Source: Nocardioides exalbidus (lineage in GTDB: Bacteria; Actinomycetota; Actinomycetes; Propionibacteriales; Nocardioidaceae). From it: DNA of 64,000 nucleotides. The notes under the pieces are model-generated. The model searched no databases, was not told where the DNA came from, and was given only the letters and a program-made list of their open reading frames with translations. Shown in pieces: positions 25,648 to 33,833 of the stretch. The position numbers were made by a program, and so were the translations under genes. The stretch covers positions 1,302,001-1,366,000 of the forward strand of contig NZ_FNRT01000002.1 of assembly GCF_900105585.1 (NCBI RefSeq), written 5' to 3'. Positions within the stretch are counted from its first letter, which is position 1. Every line of letters begins with the position of its first letter.

Positions 25648-26547
25648 TCACCACGTGGCCGCGTGGCACTCCTTGGCCGGGTTCGCCTCGACCTGGAGGG
25701 TGGCGTGCTCGATGCCGTGGCCCTCGCGCAGGGTGGTCTGCGCGCCGGCGAGGACGGCCTGCGAGTCGGCGCCGACGCAGAGCACGAGGTGGGCGGTGGC
25801 GACGTTCATCCCCGACGTCAGGGTCCAGGCGTGCAGGTCGTGCACCTCGGCGACGCCGGAGACCTGCTCGAGGTCGCGCACGACGGCGGTGAGGTCGACG
25901 TCCTGGGGCGCGTGCTGTCCGAGGACGGCGAGCACCTCGCGGCCGAGGACCACCGCGCGGAAGGCGACGAAGACGCCGATCGCGACCGCGACCGCGGTGT
26001 CCCACTGGCCCGCCCCGGTGAGGCCGACGAGGAGGCCGGCCAGCAGCACGCCGACGCTGCCGGCGGCGTCCGCGACGACCTCGAAGTAGGCGCCCTTGAC
26101 GTTGATCGACTCCCGCGCTCCCCCGCGGAGCAGGACGAGGCAGACCACGTTGACGAGCAGCCCGAGACCACCGACGACCAGCATCGGGCCGGACGCGACC
26201 TCGACGGTCTCACCGATCCGGGTCACCGCCTCGACGACCACGTAGACCGAGACGCCGAGCATGATCAGCACCGTCAGGCCCGAGGCGAAGACCTCGGCCC
26301 GGTAGGAGCCGTACGTCCGACGCCCCGTGCCGTCGGGACGGGTCGCGATCTTCGTCGCCACCAGCGCGGCGCCGAGCGCGACCACGTCAGCGGCCATGTG
26401 CCCGGCGTCGGAGATCAGCGCGAGCGACTGCGCGGCCAGGCCGACGACGAGCTCGACCACGAAGAAGGCCGCCACCAGGCCGAAGGCCACCGCGAGGCGC
26501 CAGCGGTGCCGACCGGCCGCGCTGCCGTGCCCGTGACCTGCACCCAT
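25648..26547 (-). CDS. Cation diffusion facilitator (CDF) metal exporter
   Basis: 299-residue inner-membrane antiporter for Zn2+/Cd2+/Co2+-type ions. Starts with a His-rich MGAGHGHG, then six helices; the site in helix II is SDAGHMAADVVAL (H and D) and in helix V EVVADAAGSVGVL. A cytoplasmic C-terminal domain follows. ATG 26547 was preferred (GGAG 7 nt upstream); an upstream ATG at 26586 lies at the predicted transcription start. A CATCG-N8-CGATG inverted repeat covers the promoter and is shared with the nearby arsR gene. Confidence 0.88.
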   Translation of the reverse strand: MGAGHGHGSAAGRHRWRLAVAFGLVAAFFVVELVVGLAAQSLALISDAGHMAADVVALGAALVATKIATRPDGTGRRTYGSYRAEVFASGLTVLIMLGVSVYVVVEAVTRIGETVEVASGPMLVVGGLGLLVNVVCLVLLRGGARESINVKGAYFEVVADAAGSVGVLLAGLLVGLTGAGQWDTAVAVAIGVFVAFRAVVLGREVLAVLGQHAPQDVDLTAVVRDLEQVSGVAEVHDLHAWTLTSGMNVATAHLVLCVGADSQAVLAGAQTTLREGHGIEHATLQVEANPAKECHAATW

Positions 26548-26575
26548 CGTCGTACTCCATCGCTTGTGGTCTTTG

Positions 26576-26597
26576 TCATCGCTCATTGGCGATGATA
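26576..26597. promoter_or_regulatory. Promoter/operator of CDF exporter
   Basis: Inverted repeat TCATCGC-N6-GCGATGA (26576-26595) overlaps the minus-strand -10 TATCAT (26592-26597). It contains the same CATCG-N8-CGATG layout as the site at the arsR start (27691-27708), so ArsR is the likely binder. Confidence 0.6.
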
Positions 26598-26694
26598 GGT
26601 GCACGGCACCCGGCACGTCCAGCCTTGGCGCGATGTCGGAAGATGGTGCGGAGCCGCCCGCTCCCCACTCCGTTGAGCCAGTGAGGTTCCGCCG

Positions 26695-27330
26695 ATGACG
26701 CAGCACGACACCGAGACCGGTGCCGACCTCGACCTCGACCGTGACCTCCGCGACCGGCGGCTCGCCGTCGGCCTCGTCGTGGGCGGCCTGATCGGCCTGG
26801 TCGCGGCGGCGGTGCTGCTGGTGGAGCGGATCCACCTCGCCGAGGACCCGACCTACGTCCCGTCGTGCAGCATCAACCCGATCCTCAGCTGCGGCAACGT
26901 CATGCAGACCCCGCAGGCCGCGCTCCTCGGCTTCCCGAACCCGCTCATCGGCGTCGCCGCCTTCCCGGTCGTCATCGCCACCGGCATGGCGCTGCTGGCC
27001 GGCGCCCGCTTCGCCCGGTGGTACTGGGCCGGGCTCCAGGCCGGCGTCACCGTCGCGCTCGCCCTGATCGGGTGGCTGGCCTTCCAGAGCCTCTACCGCA
27101 TCGGCGCGCTGTGCCCCTACTGCATGGTCGTGTGGGTCGTGGTGATCCCGACCTTCTGGTACGTCACCCGCCGCAACCTCCGCGAGGGCGTCCTCGGCGA
27201 GGCCGCGCGCGACGGTGGCCTGCGCCGCTTCCTCGACGGCTGGTCGGCGCCGCTGCTCTTCGGGGTGTACGCCGTCGTGGTGCTGCTGATCCTGCAGCGG
27301 TTCTGGTCGTACTGGTCGACGCTGCTCTGA
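26695..27330 (+). CDS. Vitamin K epoxide reductase (VKOR) family protein
   Basis: 211-residue four- to five-helix membrane protein that reoxidises periplasmic thiol oxidoreductases by passing electrons to quinones (the actinobacterial alternative to DsbB). Loop cysteines C58 and C66 (PSCSINPILSCGNVM) and active-site CPYC (C140, C143) are all present. Basic-acidic N-terminal tail is cytosolic. No DsbA partner in the window. Confidence 0.92.
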   Translation: MTQHDTETGADLDLDRDLRDRRLAVGLVVGGLIGLVAAAVLLVERIHLAEDPTYVPSCSINPILSCGNVMQTPQAALLGFPNPLIGVAAFPVVIATGMALLAGARFARWYWAGLQAGVTVALALIGWLAFQSLYRIGALCPYCMVVWVVVIPTFWYVTRRNLREGVLGEAARDGGLRRFLDGWSAPLLFGVYAVVVLLILQRFWSYWSTLL

Positions 27331-27360
27331 GCCACGGCCCAGCCACTGCCCGACCGCCGT

Positions 27361-27699
27361 TCAGCGGTGGTGGTCCTCGTAGTGGTGGGCCGGGCTCATC
27401 GCGGTGAGCCCGAGGAGCCGCTCGGCGGTGCCGAGCACCTCGAGCAGCTCGCCTGCGTGGTTCAGCGACCACATGGACGCCCGGCCCTCGGGGCGCGAGG
27501 TCACCAGGCCGCAGTCCTTGAGGCAGGCGAGGTGCTTGGAGACCGTGCTCTGCGCGAGCCCGAGGTGGGCCGTCAGGTCGACGACCCGGTGCTCGCCGAG
27601 GACGAGGTGGCGCACGATCAGCAGCCGCGAGGGATCGGACAGGGCGTGGAAGAGGGCCGCCTCGGCGGTCAGCCCGGCCGTGTCCTGGTTCATCGCCAC
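27361..27699 (-). CDS. ArsR/SmtB family metal-type regulator
   Basis: 112-residue winged-helix repressor: HTH in TAHLGLAQSTVSKHLACLKDCGLV. The C-terminal tail SPAHHYEDHHR is a His/Asp/Glu cluster typical of Zn/Ni/Co sensors, and there are two cysteines in the recognition region. GTG 27699 follows TAGCAT by 6 nt (leaderless); ATG 27693 is an alternative. The shared inverted repeat links it to the CDF exporter 0.8 kb away. Confidence 0.88.
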   Translation of the reverse strand: MAMNQDTAGLTAEAALFHALSDPSRLLIVRHLVLGEHRVVDLTAHLGLAQSTVSKHLACLKDCGLVTSRPEGRASMWSLNHAGELLEVLGTAERLLGLTAMSPAHHYEDHHR

Positions 27700-27711
27700 G
27701 CGACGATGCTA
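27691..27711. promoter_or_regulatory. arsR promoter and operator
   Basis: CATCG-N8-CGATG at 27691-27708 spans the start codon and overlaps the minus-strand -10 TAGCAT (27706-27711). Matches the CDF operator spacing exactly (5-8-5). Confidence 0.6.
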
Positions 27712-27753
27712 GGTCATCGCGGACCACCCCGTCGGCGGCCGCCGGCGCTCGCC

Positions 27754-27759
27754 TAGCCT
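27754..27759 (+). promoter_or_regulatory. -10 hexamer of MFS gene (leaderless)
   Basis: TAGCCT ends 6 nt before GTG 27766. Confidence 0.5.
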
Positions 27760-27765
27760 GCGGAG

Positions 27766-29031
27766 GTGGAGAGGCGACTGCTGGCGGACACCCGCCCGTT
27801 GGCGAACCCCCACTTCAAGCGGCTCTGGCGAGCCAACATCGTCACGGTCATCGGGGCCCAGCTGACCGTCGTGGCGGTGCCCGCGCAGATCTACGCGATG
27901 ACCGGCTCGTCGGCCTACGTCGGCCTCACCGGCGTCTTCGGGCTCGTCCCGCTCGTGGTCTTCGGGCTGTGGGGCGGGGCGCTGGCCGACGTCTTCGACC
28001 GTCGCACGCTCCTGATGGTCACCACGACCGGGCTCATCGTGACGAGCGCGTGCTTCTGGCTGCAGGCGGCCTCCGGGCTCGAAAACGTCTGGCTGCTGCT
28101 CTGCCTCTTCGCCGTGCAGCAGGCCTTCTTCGCGGTCAACCAGCCGACCCGGTCGGCGCTGCTGCCGCGGCTGCTCGACAAGGAGCTGCTGCCCGCGGCC
28201 AACTCGCTCAACATGACGGTCATGCAGGCCGGCGGCATCGCCGGCCCGCTCGTGGGTGGCGCGCTGATCCCGCTGATCGGCTTCTCGTGGCTCTACCTGC
28301 TCGACACGATCACGCTCTTCGCGACCCTGAGCGCGGTCGTACGGCTCCCGGCGCTGCCCGTGATGGGCGCGACCGCCGTGCCTGGGCTGTCGGCGGTGGT
28401 CGACGGCTTCCGCTACCTGCGGACCCAGCCGGTGCTGATGATGTCGTTCGGCGTCGACATGATCGCGATGGTCTTCGGGATGCCGCGCGCGCTCTTCCCG
28501 GAGATGGCGCACGTCGACTTCGGCGGCCCGAGCGAGGGCGGCCTGGCCTTCGCGCTGCTCTTCGCCGCGATCCCCGCCGGCGCGGTGGTCGGCGGCGTGC
28601 TGTCGGGCTGGGTCTCCCACGTCGAGCGCCAGGGGTTCGCAGTGATCGTCTCGATCATCGTGTGGGGCCTGGCCATGGTCGGCTTCGGCGTCTCCGCGAT
28701 GCTCGCCCCCTCCGCGCCGACGGTCATGCTCGTGCTCGCCGTCGTGATGCTCGCGATCGGCGGCGGCGCCGACATGGCCTCGGCCGCCTTCCGGATGTCG
28801 ATGCTCCAGGCCGCGGCGGACGACTCCGTCCGCGGGCGGCTCCAGGGCATCTTCATCGTCGTGGTCGCCGGCGGCCCCCGCATCGCCGACGTCGCCCACG
28901 GCGCCACCGCGGCAGCCACCGGTGCCGCCGTCGCCGCGGCCGGGGGCGGCGTACTCGTGGTGGTCTTCACCGTCCTCGCCGCGCTCCTCGTCCCCGCGTT
29001 CGTGCGCTACCGGATCACGCGGGTCGCCTGA
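27766..29031 (+). CDS. MFS exporter (EntS-like, MFS_3)
   Basis: 421-residue major facilitator with about 11-12 helices. It begins NPHFKRLWRANIVTVIGAQ and has GGALADVFDRRTLL, the loop 2-3 motif of the EntS/macrolide-efflux subfamily, plus NMTVMQAGGIAGPLVGG. Probably exports a siderophore or drug; substrate unknown. Divergent from arsR, but its promoter does not contain the ArsR repeat proper. Confidence 0.87.
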   Translation: MERRLLADTRPLANPHFKRLWRANIVTVIGAQLTVVAVPAQIYAMTGSSAYVGLTGVFGLVPLVVFGLWGGALADVFDRRTLLMVTTTGLIVTSACFWLQAASGLENVWLLLCLFAVQQAFFAVNQPTRSALLPRLLDKELLPAANSLNMTVMQAGGIAGPLVGGALIPLIGFSWLYLLDTITLFATLSAVVRLPALPVMGATAVPGLSAVVDGFRYLRTQPVLMMSFGVDMIAMVFGMPRALFPEMAHVDFGGPSEGGLAFALLFAAIPAGAVVGGVLSGWVSHVERQGFAVIVSIIVWGLAMVGFGVSAMLAPSAPTVMLVLAVVMLAIGGGADMASAAFRMSMLQAAADDSVRGRLQGIFIVVVAGGPRIADVAHGATAAATGAAVAAAGGGVLVVVFTVLAALLVPAFVRYRITRVA

Positions 29032-29043
29032 CGTCTCATTCGG

Positions 29044-29104
29044 ACACATGTCCGAGTAGCTGCCCCCAGACCGCTCGATCGAGGGCAGCTTCTCGGACAC
29101 GTGT
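29044..29104. repeat. Long imperfect palindrome (ACACATGTCCGAG type)
   Basis: Arms ACACATGTCCGAGTAGCTGCCC and its near-complement (GGGCAGCTTCTCGGACACGTGT, two mismatches) separated by about 17 nt. It lies between two convergent genes and immediately precedes a second palindrome, so it may terminate both transcripts. Confidence 0.8.
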
Positions 29105-29106
29105 GA

Positions 29107-29167
29107 GCACGTGCGGCGGATGTGGCCCTCCGAATCGCGATCCGGGGGCCATCACCGCCGCACGTGC
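29107..29167. repeat. Dispersed palindromic repeat family 1, copy A
   Basis: Arms of about 26 bp built on GCACGTGCGGCGG, a variable trinucleotide and TGGCCC; the outer 13 bp are identical in both arms. Related copies are at 51966-52026 and 53013-53071. Confidence 0.85.
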
Positions 29168-29175
29168 GGCGTACG

Positions 29176-30186
29176 TCAGACCGGGCGCGACTGGGGCGAG
29201 TTCTCGGCCGTCAGCTTCGGGTCGCGGACCACGACCGAGCCGATGGCGTCGTCGATGCGCTTCATGACGTCGGCGTCGAGCCTCACGCCGGCGGCCTTGA
29301 CGTTGTCGTGGACCTGCTCGGGGCGCGAGGCGCCGACGAGGGCGGCGGCGACGTTGTCGTTCTGGAGCACCCACGCGACGGCGAGCTGGGCCATCGTCAG
29401 GTCGAGGTCGTCGGCGATCGGCTTGAGGTCCTGGACGGCGGTGAGGACGTCGTCCTTCATCCAGCGCGAGATCATGTCGGACCCGCCCTTGGAGTCGGTC
29501 GCACGGGAGCCGGCCGGCGGCTCGGCGCCGGGCTTGTACTTGCCGGTGAGCACGCCCTGGGCGATCGGGCTCCACACGATCTGCGAGACGCCGAGCTCCT
29601 GCGACGCGGGGACGACCTCGTCCTCGATGACGCGCCAGAGCATGGAGTACTGCGGCTGGCTGGAGATCAGCTGGAAGCCGAGCTCCTTCGACAGCTCCAC
29701 GCCCGCACGGAGCTGGTCGGCGGTCCACTCGCTGACGCCGATGTAGAGCGCCTTGCCCTGGCGCACGACGTCGGCGAATGCCTGCATCGTCTCCTCGAGC
29801 GGAGTCTCGGTGTCGTAGCGGTGGGCCTGGTAGAGGTCGACGTAGTCGGTCTGCAGCCGCTCGAGCGAGCCGTCGATCGCCTCCATGATGTGCTTGCGCG
29901 ACAGGCCGGTGTCGTTCTTGCCCTTGGGGCCGGTCGGCCAGTAGACCTTGGTGAAGATCTCGAGCGACTCGCGGCGCTCGCCCTTCAGGGCCTCGCCGAG
30001 CACGGTCTCCGCCGCCGTGTTGGCGTACACGTCAGCCGTGTCGAAGGTCGAGATGCCGGCGTCGAGGGCCGCGCGCACGCACTGCGAGGCGACGTCGTTC
30101 TCGACCTGCGAGCCGTGGGTGAGCCAGTTGCCGTAGGTGATCTCGGAGATCTTGAGACCACTGTTGCCGAGGTATCGGAATTCCAT
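29176..30186 (-). CDS. Aldo/keto reductase (KCNAB/YghZ group)
   Basis: 336-residue TIM-barrel NADPH-dependent reductase: YGNWLTHG, FDTADVYAN with catalytic Asp/Tyr, IFTKVYWP with Lys, and the His in DLYQAHRYD complete the tetrad. C-terminal VGASRPEQVHDN binds NADPH. Substrate probably aldehydes or ketosugars. ATG 30186 follows TAGTGT by 7 nt. Confidence 0.93.
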   Translation of the reverse strand: MEFRYLGNSGLKISEITYGNWLTHGSQVENDVASQCVRAALDAGISTFDTADVYANTAAETVLGEALKGERRESLEIFTKVYWPTGPKGKNDTGLSRKHIMEAIDGSLERLQTDYVDLYQAHRYDTETPLEETMQAFADVVRQGKALYIGVSEWTADQLRAGVELSKELGFQLISSQPQYSMLWRVIEDEVVPASQELGVSQIVWSPIAQGVLTGKYKPGAEPPAGSRATDSKGGSDMISRWMKDDVLTAVQDLKPIADDLDLTMAQLAVAWVLQNDNVAAALVGASRPEQVHDNVKAAGVRLDADVMKRIDDAIGSVVVRDPKLTAENSPQSRPV

Positions 30187-30193
30187 GCTCCCG

Positions 30194-30199
30194 ACACTA
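30194..30199 (-). promoter_or_regulatory. -10 hexamer of aldo/keto reductase gene (leaderless)
   Basis: TAGTGT on the minus strand ends 7 nt before ATG 30186; it overlaps the end of the upstream Pr6Pr gene. Confidence 0.45.
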
Positions 30200-30841
30200 C
30201 TGAGGAGCGGGGCGCAGCCTCTTGTCGAGCCACACGTAGAGCGCGAAGAAGCCGACGAACAGCACCGTGATGCCGGCGCACACGACGACGACCGGGCCCC
30301 AGCCGTCCTTGTCGGCGTCCATGAACGGGTAGGGCACCCACCCGTCGATCTCGGCGAACACGAGGGTCCACGCCGTCCACAGGATCGGCCAGACGATCGC
30401 GTACGCCGCGTCGCGCGCGCTCGCGCGGGGACGGGGCCCGACCCAGGCCCAGGCGGCGACGGCCACGACCGGCACGAGCATGTGCAGCCACTTGTCGGCG
30501 ACCCAGTCGCTGCCGTCGAGGTGGAGGAGCGGGCGCAGGAGGAAGAAGTGCACCAGGCCCGTGACGCTGATGCCGATGAGCCCGGCCAGGCGTGCCACGC
30601 GCCACCACCGGCTGTCCACGTCGGGGCGCAGGACCAGCACCGTCGACGGGATCGCCACCAGCAGGTTGCTCTGGATCGTGAAGTAGGCGAAGAAGCGGTA
30701 GATCCGCTCGCCCATGCCGGGCGGGTCGTCCTCGAGGAGCACGTCCGAGCCGGCCAGCACGAGGACGAGCTGGAACAGCACTGCCCCCCAGGCCAGGACG
30801 GCGACGACGAGGTGCACCGTGCGAGCGCGCGCAGGAGTCAT
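30197..30841 (-). CDS. Pr6Pr family membrane protein
   Basis: 214-residue protein with six predicted membrane helices and the family pattern FFAYFTIQSNLLV, GLVHFFLLRPL and HMLVPVVAVAAW. Function is unknown. ATG 30841 follows TAGGCT by 6 nt. It precedes the aldo/keto reductase by 10 nt but each has its own -10. Confidence 0.87.
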   Translation of the reverse strand: MTPARARTVHLVVAVLAWGAVLFQLVLVLAGSDVLLEDDPPGMGERIYRFFAYFTIQSNLLVAIPSTVLVLRPDVDSRWWRVARLAGLIGISVTGLVHFFLLRPLLHLDGSDWVADKWLHMLVPVVAVAAWAWVGPRPRASARDAAYAIVWPILWTAWTLVFAEIDGWVPYPFMDADKDGWGPVVVVCAGITVLFVGFFALYVWLDKRLRPAPQ

Positions 30842-30847
30842 GGCAGG

Positions 30848-30853
30848 AGCCTA
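30848..30853 (-). promoter_or_regulatory. -10 hexamer of Pr6Pr gene (leaderless)
   Basis: TAGGCT on the minus strand ends 6 nt before ATG 30841. Confidence 0.5.
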
Positions 30854-30880
30854 GGGCTCACGCAGACGGGGAGGGAGGGG

Positions 30881-31108
30881 TCAGTCGAGGACGACGAGGA
30901 CGTCGCCGTCCTGCACGACGTCACCGACGGTCACCTTGATCGCGGTGACCGTGCCCGCGCGCTCGGCCAGCATCGGGATCTCCATCTTCATGGACTCGAG
31001 CAGCACGACGGTGTCGCCGGCCTCGACGCGGTCACCCTCCGCGACCTCGATCACCAGGACGTTGGCAACCAGCTCGGAGACGATCTCGAGGGACGTGGAT
31101 CGGGCCAT
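30881..31108 (-). CDS. Stand-alone biotin/lipoyl carrier protein
   Basis: 75-residue single biotinyl domain with ESMKME; K41 is the predicted biotinylated lysine, flanked by the Met pair of true biotin carriers. Such small carriers occur in actinobacteria apart from their carboxylase. No carboxylase is adjacent. ATG 31108 follows TAGCGT by 7 nt; the frame continues upstream without homology. Confidence 0.9.
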   Translation of the reverse strand: MARSTSLEIVSELVANVLVIEVAEGDRVEAGDTVVLLESMKMEIPMLAERAGTVTAIKVTVGDVVQDGDVLVVLD

Positions 31109-31115
31109 GCCGCTG

Positions 31116-31121
31116 ACGCTA
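31116..31121 (-). promoter_or_regulatory. -10 hexamer of biotin carrier gene (leaderless)
   Basis: TAGCGT on the minus strand ends 7 nt before ATG 31108. Confidence 0.45.
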
Positions 31122-31154
31122 GCGGTTACCGATCCGTACCGGCTGATCGGGCGG

Positions 31155-32381
31155 TCAGAGCGCGGCGAACCGGCTCGGCTCGGGCCGGTGCGGTCCGGCT
31201 TCCTCGGCACGCCTGCCGCGGCGGCCCTTGGTGCCGGTGAAGACCAGGTCGAGGCGGATGAGCACGTAGCCGACCAGCGCACCGAGGACGAGCGCGTAGA
31301 GCGCGCGGAGGCCCGCCTCCTGGTAGGAGCTGTCCGGCGAGACCAGGCTCGTCGCGAGCGGCACGGTCGCCGCGACGCCGAAGGCGCAGACCCACCAGCC
31401 CTGCCGCCGACGCGCGCGCAGGTGCGTGCCCCACACGAGCGCCGGGATCCCGAGGAGCACGACGAGGGGGCGCGGGAAGGCGCCGATGCGGGCGGTCGTC
31501 CAGTCGGCGAAGTCGAGGAGCGAGGAGACGAACGACTGCACGCCGTAGCGCCGGAGCAGCTCGGCGTACGCCAGGGTCGCCACCAGCACCGCGAGGCCGC
31601 TCGCCACCACGAACAGGCCGCGGCGGCCGAGGCCGTGCAGGCCGGCGCCGAGGCGGTAGACGATGGTGAAGACCAGGCCCAGCGCGAGGAAGAGGGCCGC
31701 GAGGTCGAAGCGCTCGGTCGAGACGGTCGGTTCGAAGCCGACGGCCGCGAGGGCGGTGAGCAGCGCGACCACGGCGGCGAGCACGACCTCGCGCACCGCC
31801 CGAAGCCAGGTCACGGCCGGGACGGTCACCATGACGGCGTACACCGCCCCGACGACGCACGTCATCACGGCCGCGCCGGTGAGCAGGACGCGCCCGCCCA
31901 CGAGCAGGCTCCCGACGGAGAGCACGAGCGCGAGCCCGGCGGAGATGAGCGGGCGCCCGGCGGTGCGCGTCGCGAGCAGCCAGGAGAGCGCGGTCACGAC
32001 GAGCGTCGAGCCGGTGCCGTCGACCCACTCGGGGACCGGTCCGATCGCGCGGAGGGTCTGGTTGTGGTGGAAGATCCCGTTGATCGCCGACCAGCCGAGG
32101 GCCAGGGCGCCGAGCGCGAGGACGCCGAGGCACAGCGCGAGGTGCGAGCGCCGCGGACCCACGGCGAAGTCGGGCTCGGGGGTGCCGACGACCGGTGGCT
32201 GGGCGGGCGCCTCGGCCGTCATCGTCGGTGCGACCGGCACCGCGGGGGCGGTCTCCGCAGCGGGTGCGGGCGCCGGCTCGGCGTCAGTCCTCCGCGTCCT
32301 GCGCAGCCGCGACGGCGGGCGCTCGGCAGCCCGCTTGCCGCGGGAGCTCCCGCGGCGGCTGTCGGAGGTGGGGGAAGACAC
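31155..32381 (-). CDS. Multi-pass membrane protein, unknown function
   Basis: 408-residue protein: a basic, then Pro/Ala-rich cytosolic N terminus of about 75 residues, followed by about ten hydrophobic helices (LALCLGVLALGALALGWSAI onward) and a basic C-terminal tail. No catalytic motif recognised. GTG 32381 was chosen because it begins 11 nt after the upstream nitrilase stop; a later ATG would remove the basic tail. Probably co-transcribed with the nitrilase gene. Confidence 0.65.
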   Translation of the reverse strand: MSSPTSDSRRGSSRGKRAAERPPSRLRRTRRTDAEPAPAPAAETAPAVPVAPTMTAEAPAQPPVVGTPEPDFAVGPRRSHLALCLGVLALGALALGWSAINGIFHHNQTLRAIGPVPEWVDGTGSTLVVTALSWLLATRTAGRPLISAGLALVLSVGSLLVGGRVLLTGAAVMTCVVGAVYAVMVTVPAVTWLRAVREVVLAAVVALLTALAAVGFEPTVSTERFDLAALFLALGLVFTIVYRLGAGLHGLGRRGLFVVASGLAVLVATLAYAELLRRYGVQSFVSSLLDFADWTTARIGAFPRPLVVLLGIPALVWGTHLRARRRQGWWVCAFGVAATVPLATSLVSPDSSYQEAGLRALYALVLGALVGYVLIRLDLVFTGTKGRRGRRAEEAGPHRPEPSRFAAL

Positions 32382-32392
32382 GACGGACGAGG

Positions 32393-33175
32393 TTACAGCC
32401 GACGGTTGGCCAGGGACGGGTTGGTGCGGCGGGCCGCCTCGAGGGCGGTGCGGTCGAGGGTGGCCTCGACGGTCTGCTCCGGTCCGTCGGCCTCGGCGAG
32501 CACCTCGCCGAGCGGGCCGAGGACGGCCGAGTGCCCGCTGTAGCGCGGCTCCGGCTGGCCGGCCCCGACGACGAAGCAGGTGTTCTCGATCGCGCGCGCC
32601 GCGAGCAGGGTGCGCCAGTGCTCGACCTTGCGCTCGCCGGGCAGCCAGGCGGCGGGGACGACGATGACCTCGGCACCCGCGTCGACGAGCCGGCGCGCCA
32701 GCTCGGGGAAGCGCAGGTCGTAGCAGGTCATCAGCCCCACCTGCCATCCCGCGACCTCGACCACGACGGGCTCGAGCGCGCCGCCGGTGAGCCGGTCGGA
32801 CTCGCGGTAGCCGAAGGAGTCGTAGAGGTGGATCTTGCGGTACGACGCCTCGCTCGCGCCGCGGACGACGAGGGTGTTGAACGGCCGGCCGGGATCGTCC
32901 GAGACCTCGAACATCCCGGCGACCACGGTGCACGCGCCCTCGGCGGCGGCCTTCGCGACCCCGGTCGCGAAGGGCCCGTCGAGCGGCTCGGCGTGGTCGC
33001 TCACGCCGGACCCGGCGCTGCCGAAGTCGCGGGCGAAGGCCTCCGGGAACACCACGAGGTCCGCACCGGGCGCCACGCCCTCGGCCAGCCGGTCGCGGTT
33101 CTCCGCCGGCTCGAGCCCGCTCGCCCACTGGTGGACGCGCACGCGCAGCCGGTCGGTCGTGGGGTGGTCGCTCAT
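32393..33175 (-). CDS. Nitrilase superfamily carbon-nitrogen hydrolase
   Basis: 260-residue amidase-type hydrolase with the Glu-Lys-Cys triad: FPEAFARDF, YRKIHLYD and TCYDLRFPE. The YDLRFPEL context is like omega-amidase/Nit2, which hydrolyses alpha-keto acid amides (inference). ATG 33175 follows TACGCT by 6 nt; divergent from the MobA-like gene. Confidence 0.9.
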   Translation of the reverse strand: MSDHPTTDRLRVRVHQWASGLEPAENRDRLAEGVAPGADLVVFPEAFARDFGSAGSGVSDHAEPLDGPFATGVAKAAAEGACTVVAGMFEVSDDPGRPFNTLVVRGASEASYRKIHLYDSFGYRESDRLTGGALEPVVVEVAGWQVGLMTCYDLRFPELARRLVDAGAEVIVVPAAWLPGERKVEHWRTLLAARAIENTCFVVGAGQPEPRYSGHSAVLGPLGEVLAEADGPEQTVEATLDRTALEAARRTNPSLANRRL

Positions 33176-33181
33176 GCCTCC

Positions 33182-33187
33182 AGCGTA
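33182..33187 (-). promoter_or_regulatory. -10 hexamer of nitrilase gene (leaderless)
   Basis: TACGCT on the minus strand ends 6 nt before ATG 33175. Confidence 0.5.
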
Positions 33188-33197
33188 GGACCGCTGC

Positions 33198-33203
33198 AAG
33201 GAT
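33198..33203 (+). promoter_or_regulatory. -10 hexamer of mobA-like gene (leaderless)
   Basis: AAGGAT ends 6 nt before GTG 33210, back to back with the nitrilase promoter. Confidence 0.4.
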
Positions 33204-33209
33204 GGGGAG

Positions 33210-33767
33210 GTGACCTTCTGCGGCATCGTCCTCGCCGGCGGCACCGCGGCGCGGATGGACGGGGTCGACAAGGCGAGCGTCGAGCTCGACGGCCGCACCC
33301 TGCTCGCCCACGCGATCGACGCCTACGTCGACGCCGACGAGGTCGTCGTCGTCGCGCCCGGGGCCGTGCACACCGAGCGCCCGGTCACGTTCGTCTGCGA
33401 GGACCCGCCGCGCGGCGGTCCGGTCGCCGGGCTCCTGACGGGCGTCGACGCGCTGCTGCGCCGGGCGACCCTCGTCGGTGTCCTGGCGGTCGACATGCCG
33501 CGCGTGACGGCCACGACGATGCGGCGGCTGCGCGAGGCGGCCGCCGGCCGGGACGGGGCGTTCCTCCACGACGCCGGAGGTCGCCGCCAGCTCGCAGGTG
33601 TCCTCGACGCGCGCCGGCTGGGCGACGTACGTCCGGGGCTGGAGGACCAGCACGGGATGGCCCTGCACCGGCTGCTCGCGCCGCTCGACCTCGCCGAGGT
33701 CACCTCGAGCGGTCACGAGGCGGTCGACGTCGACACGTGGACGGACCTGCGCGACCTGCGCGGCTGA
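33210..33767 (+). CDS. MobA-like nucleotidyltransferase (molybdenum cofactor guanylyltransferase)
   Basis: 185-residue NTP-transferase: GIVLAGGTAARMDGVDKASVEL holds the GTP-binding loop and conserved Lys, and VLAVDMPRV the metal Asp. Probably attaches GMP to molybdopterin; the MobA-like group also includes other cofactor transferases. Followed by a DUF6457 gene, a common partner of this gene. Confidence 0.87.
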   Translation: MTFCGIVLAGGTAARMDGVDKASVELDGRTLLAHAIDAYVDADEVVVVAPGAVHTERPVTFVCEDPPRGGPVAGLLTGVDALLRRATLVGVLAVDMPRVTATTMRRLREAAAGRDGAFLHDAGGRRQLAGVLDARRLGDVRPGLEDQHGMALHRLLAPLDLAEVTSSGHEAVDVDTWTDLRDLRG

Positions 33768-33821
33768 GCCCGGGCGCTGCGGATCGACCCGACCTGCTTG
33801 CCCGGGGACCGTCGTCTGCGA

Positions 33822-33827
33822 GACATT
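33822..33827 (+). promoter_or_regulatory. -10 hexamer of DUF6457 gene (leaderless)
   Basis: GACATT ends 6 nt before GTG 33834; TTGCCC at 33798-33803 is a possible -35 with an 18-bp spacer. Confidence 0.4.
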
Positions 33828-33833
33828 GGCGAG

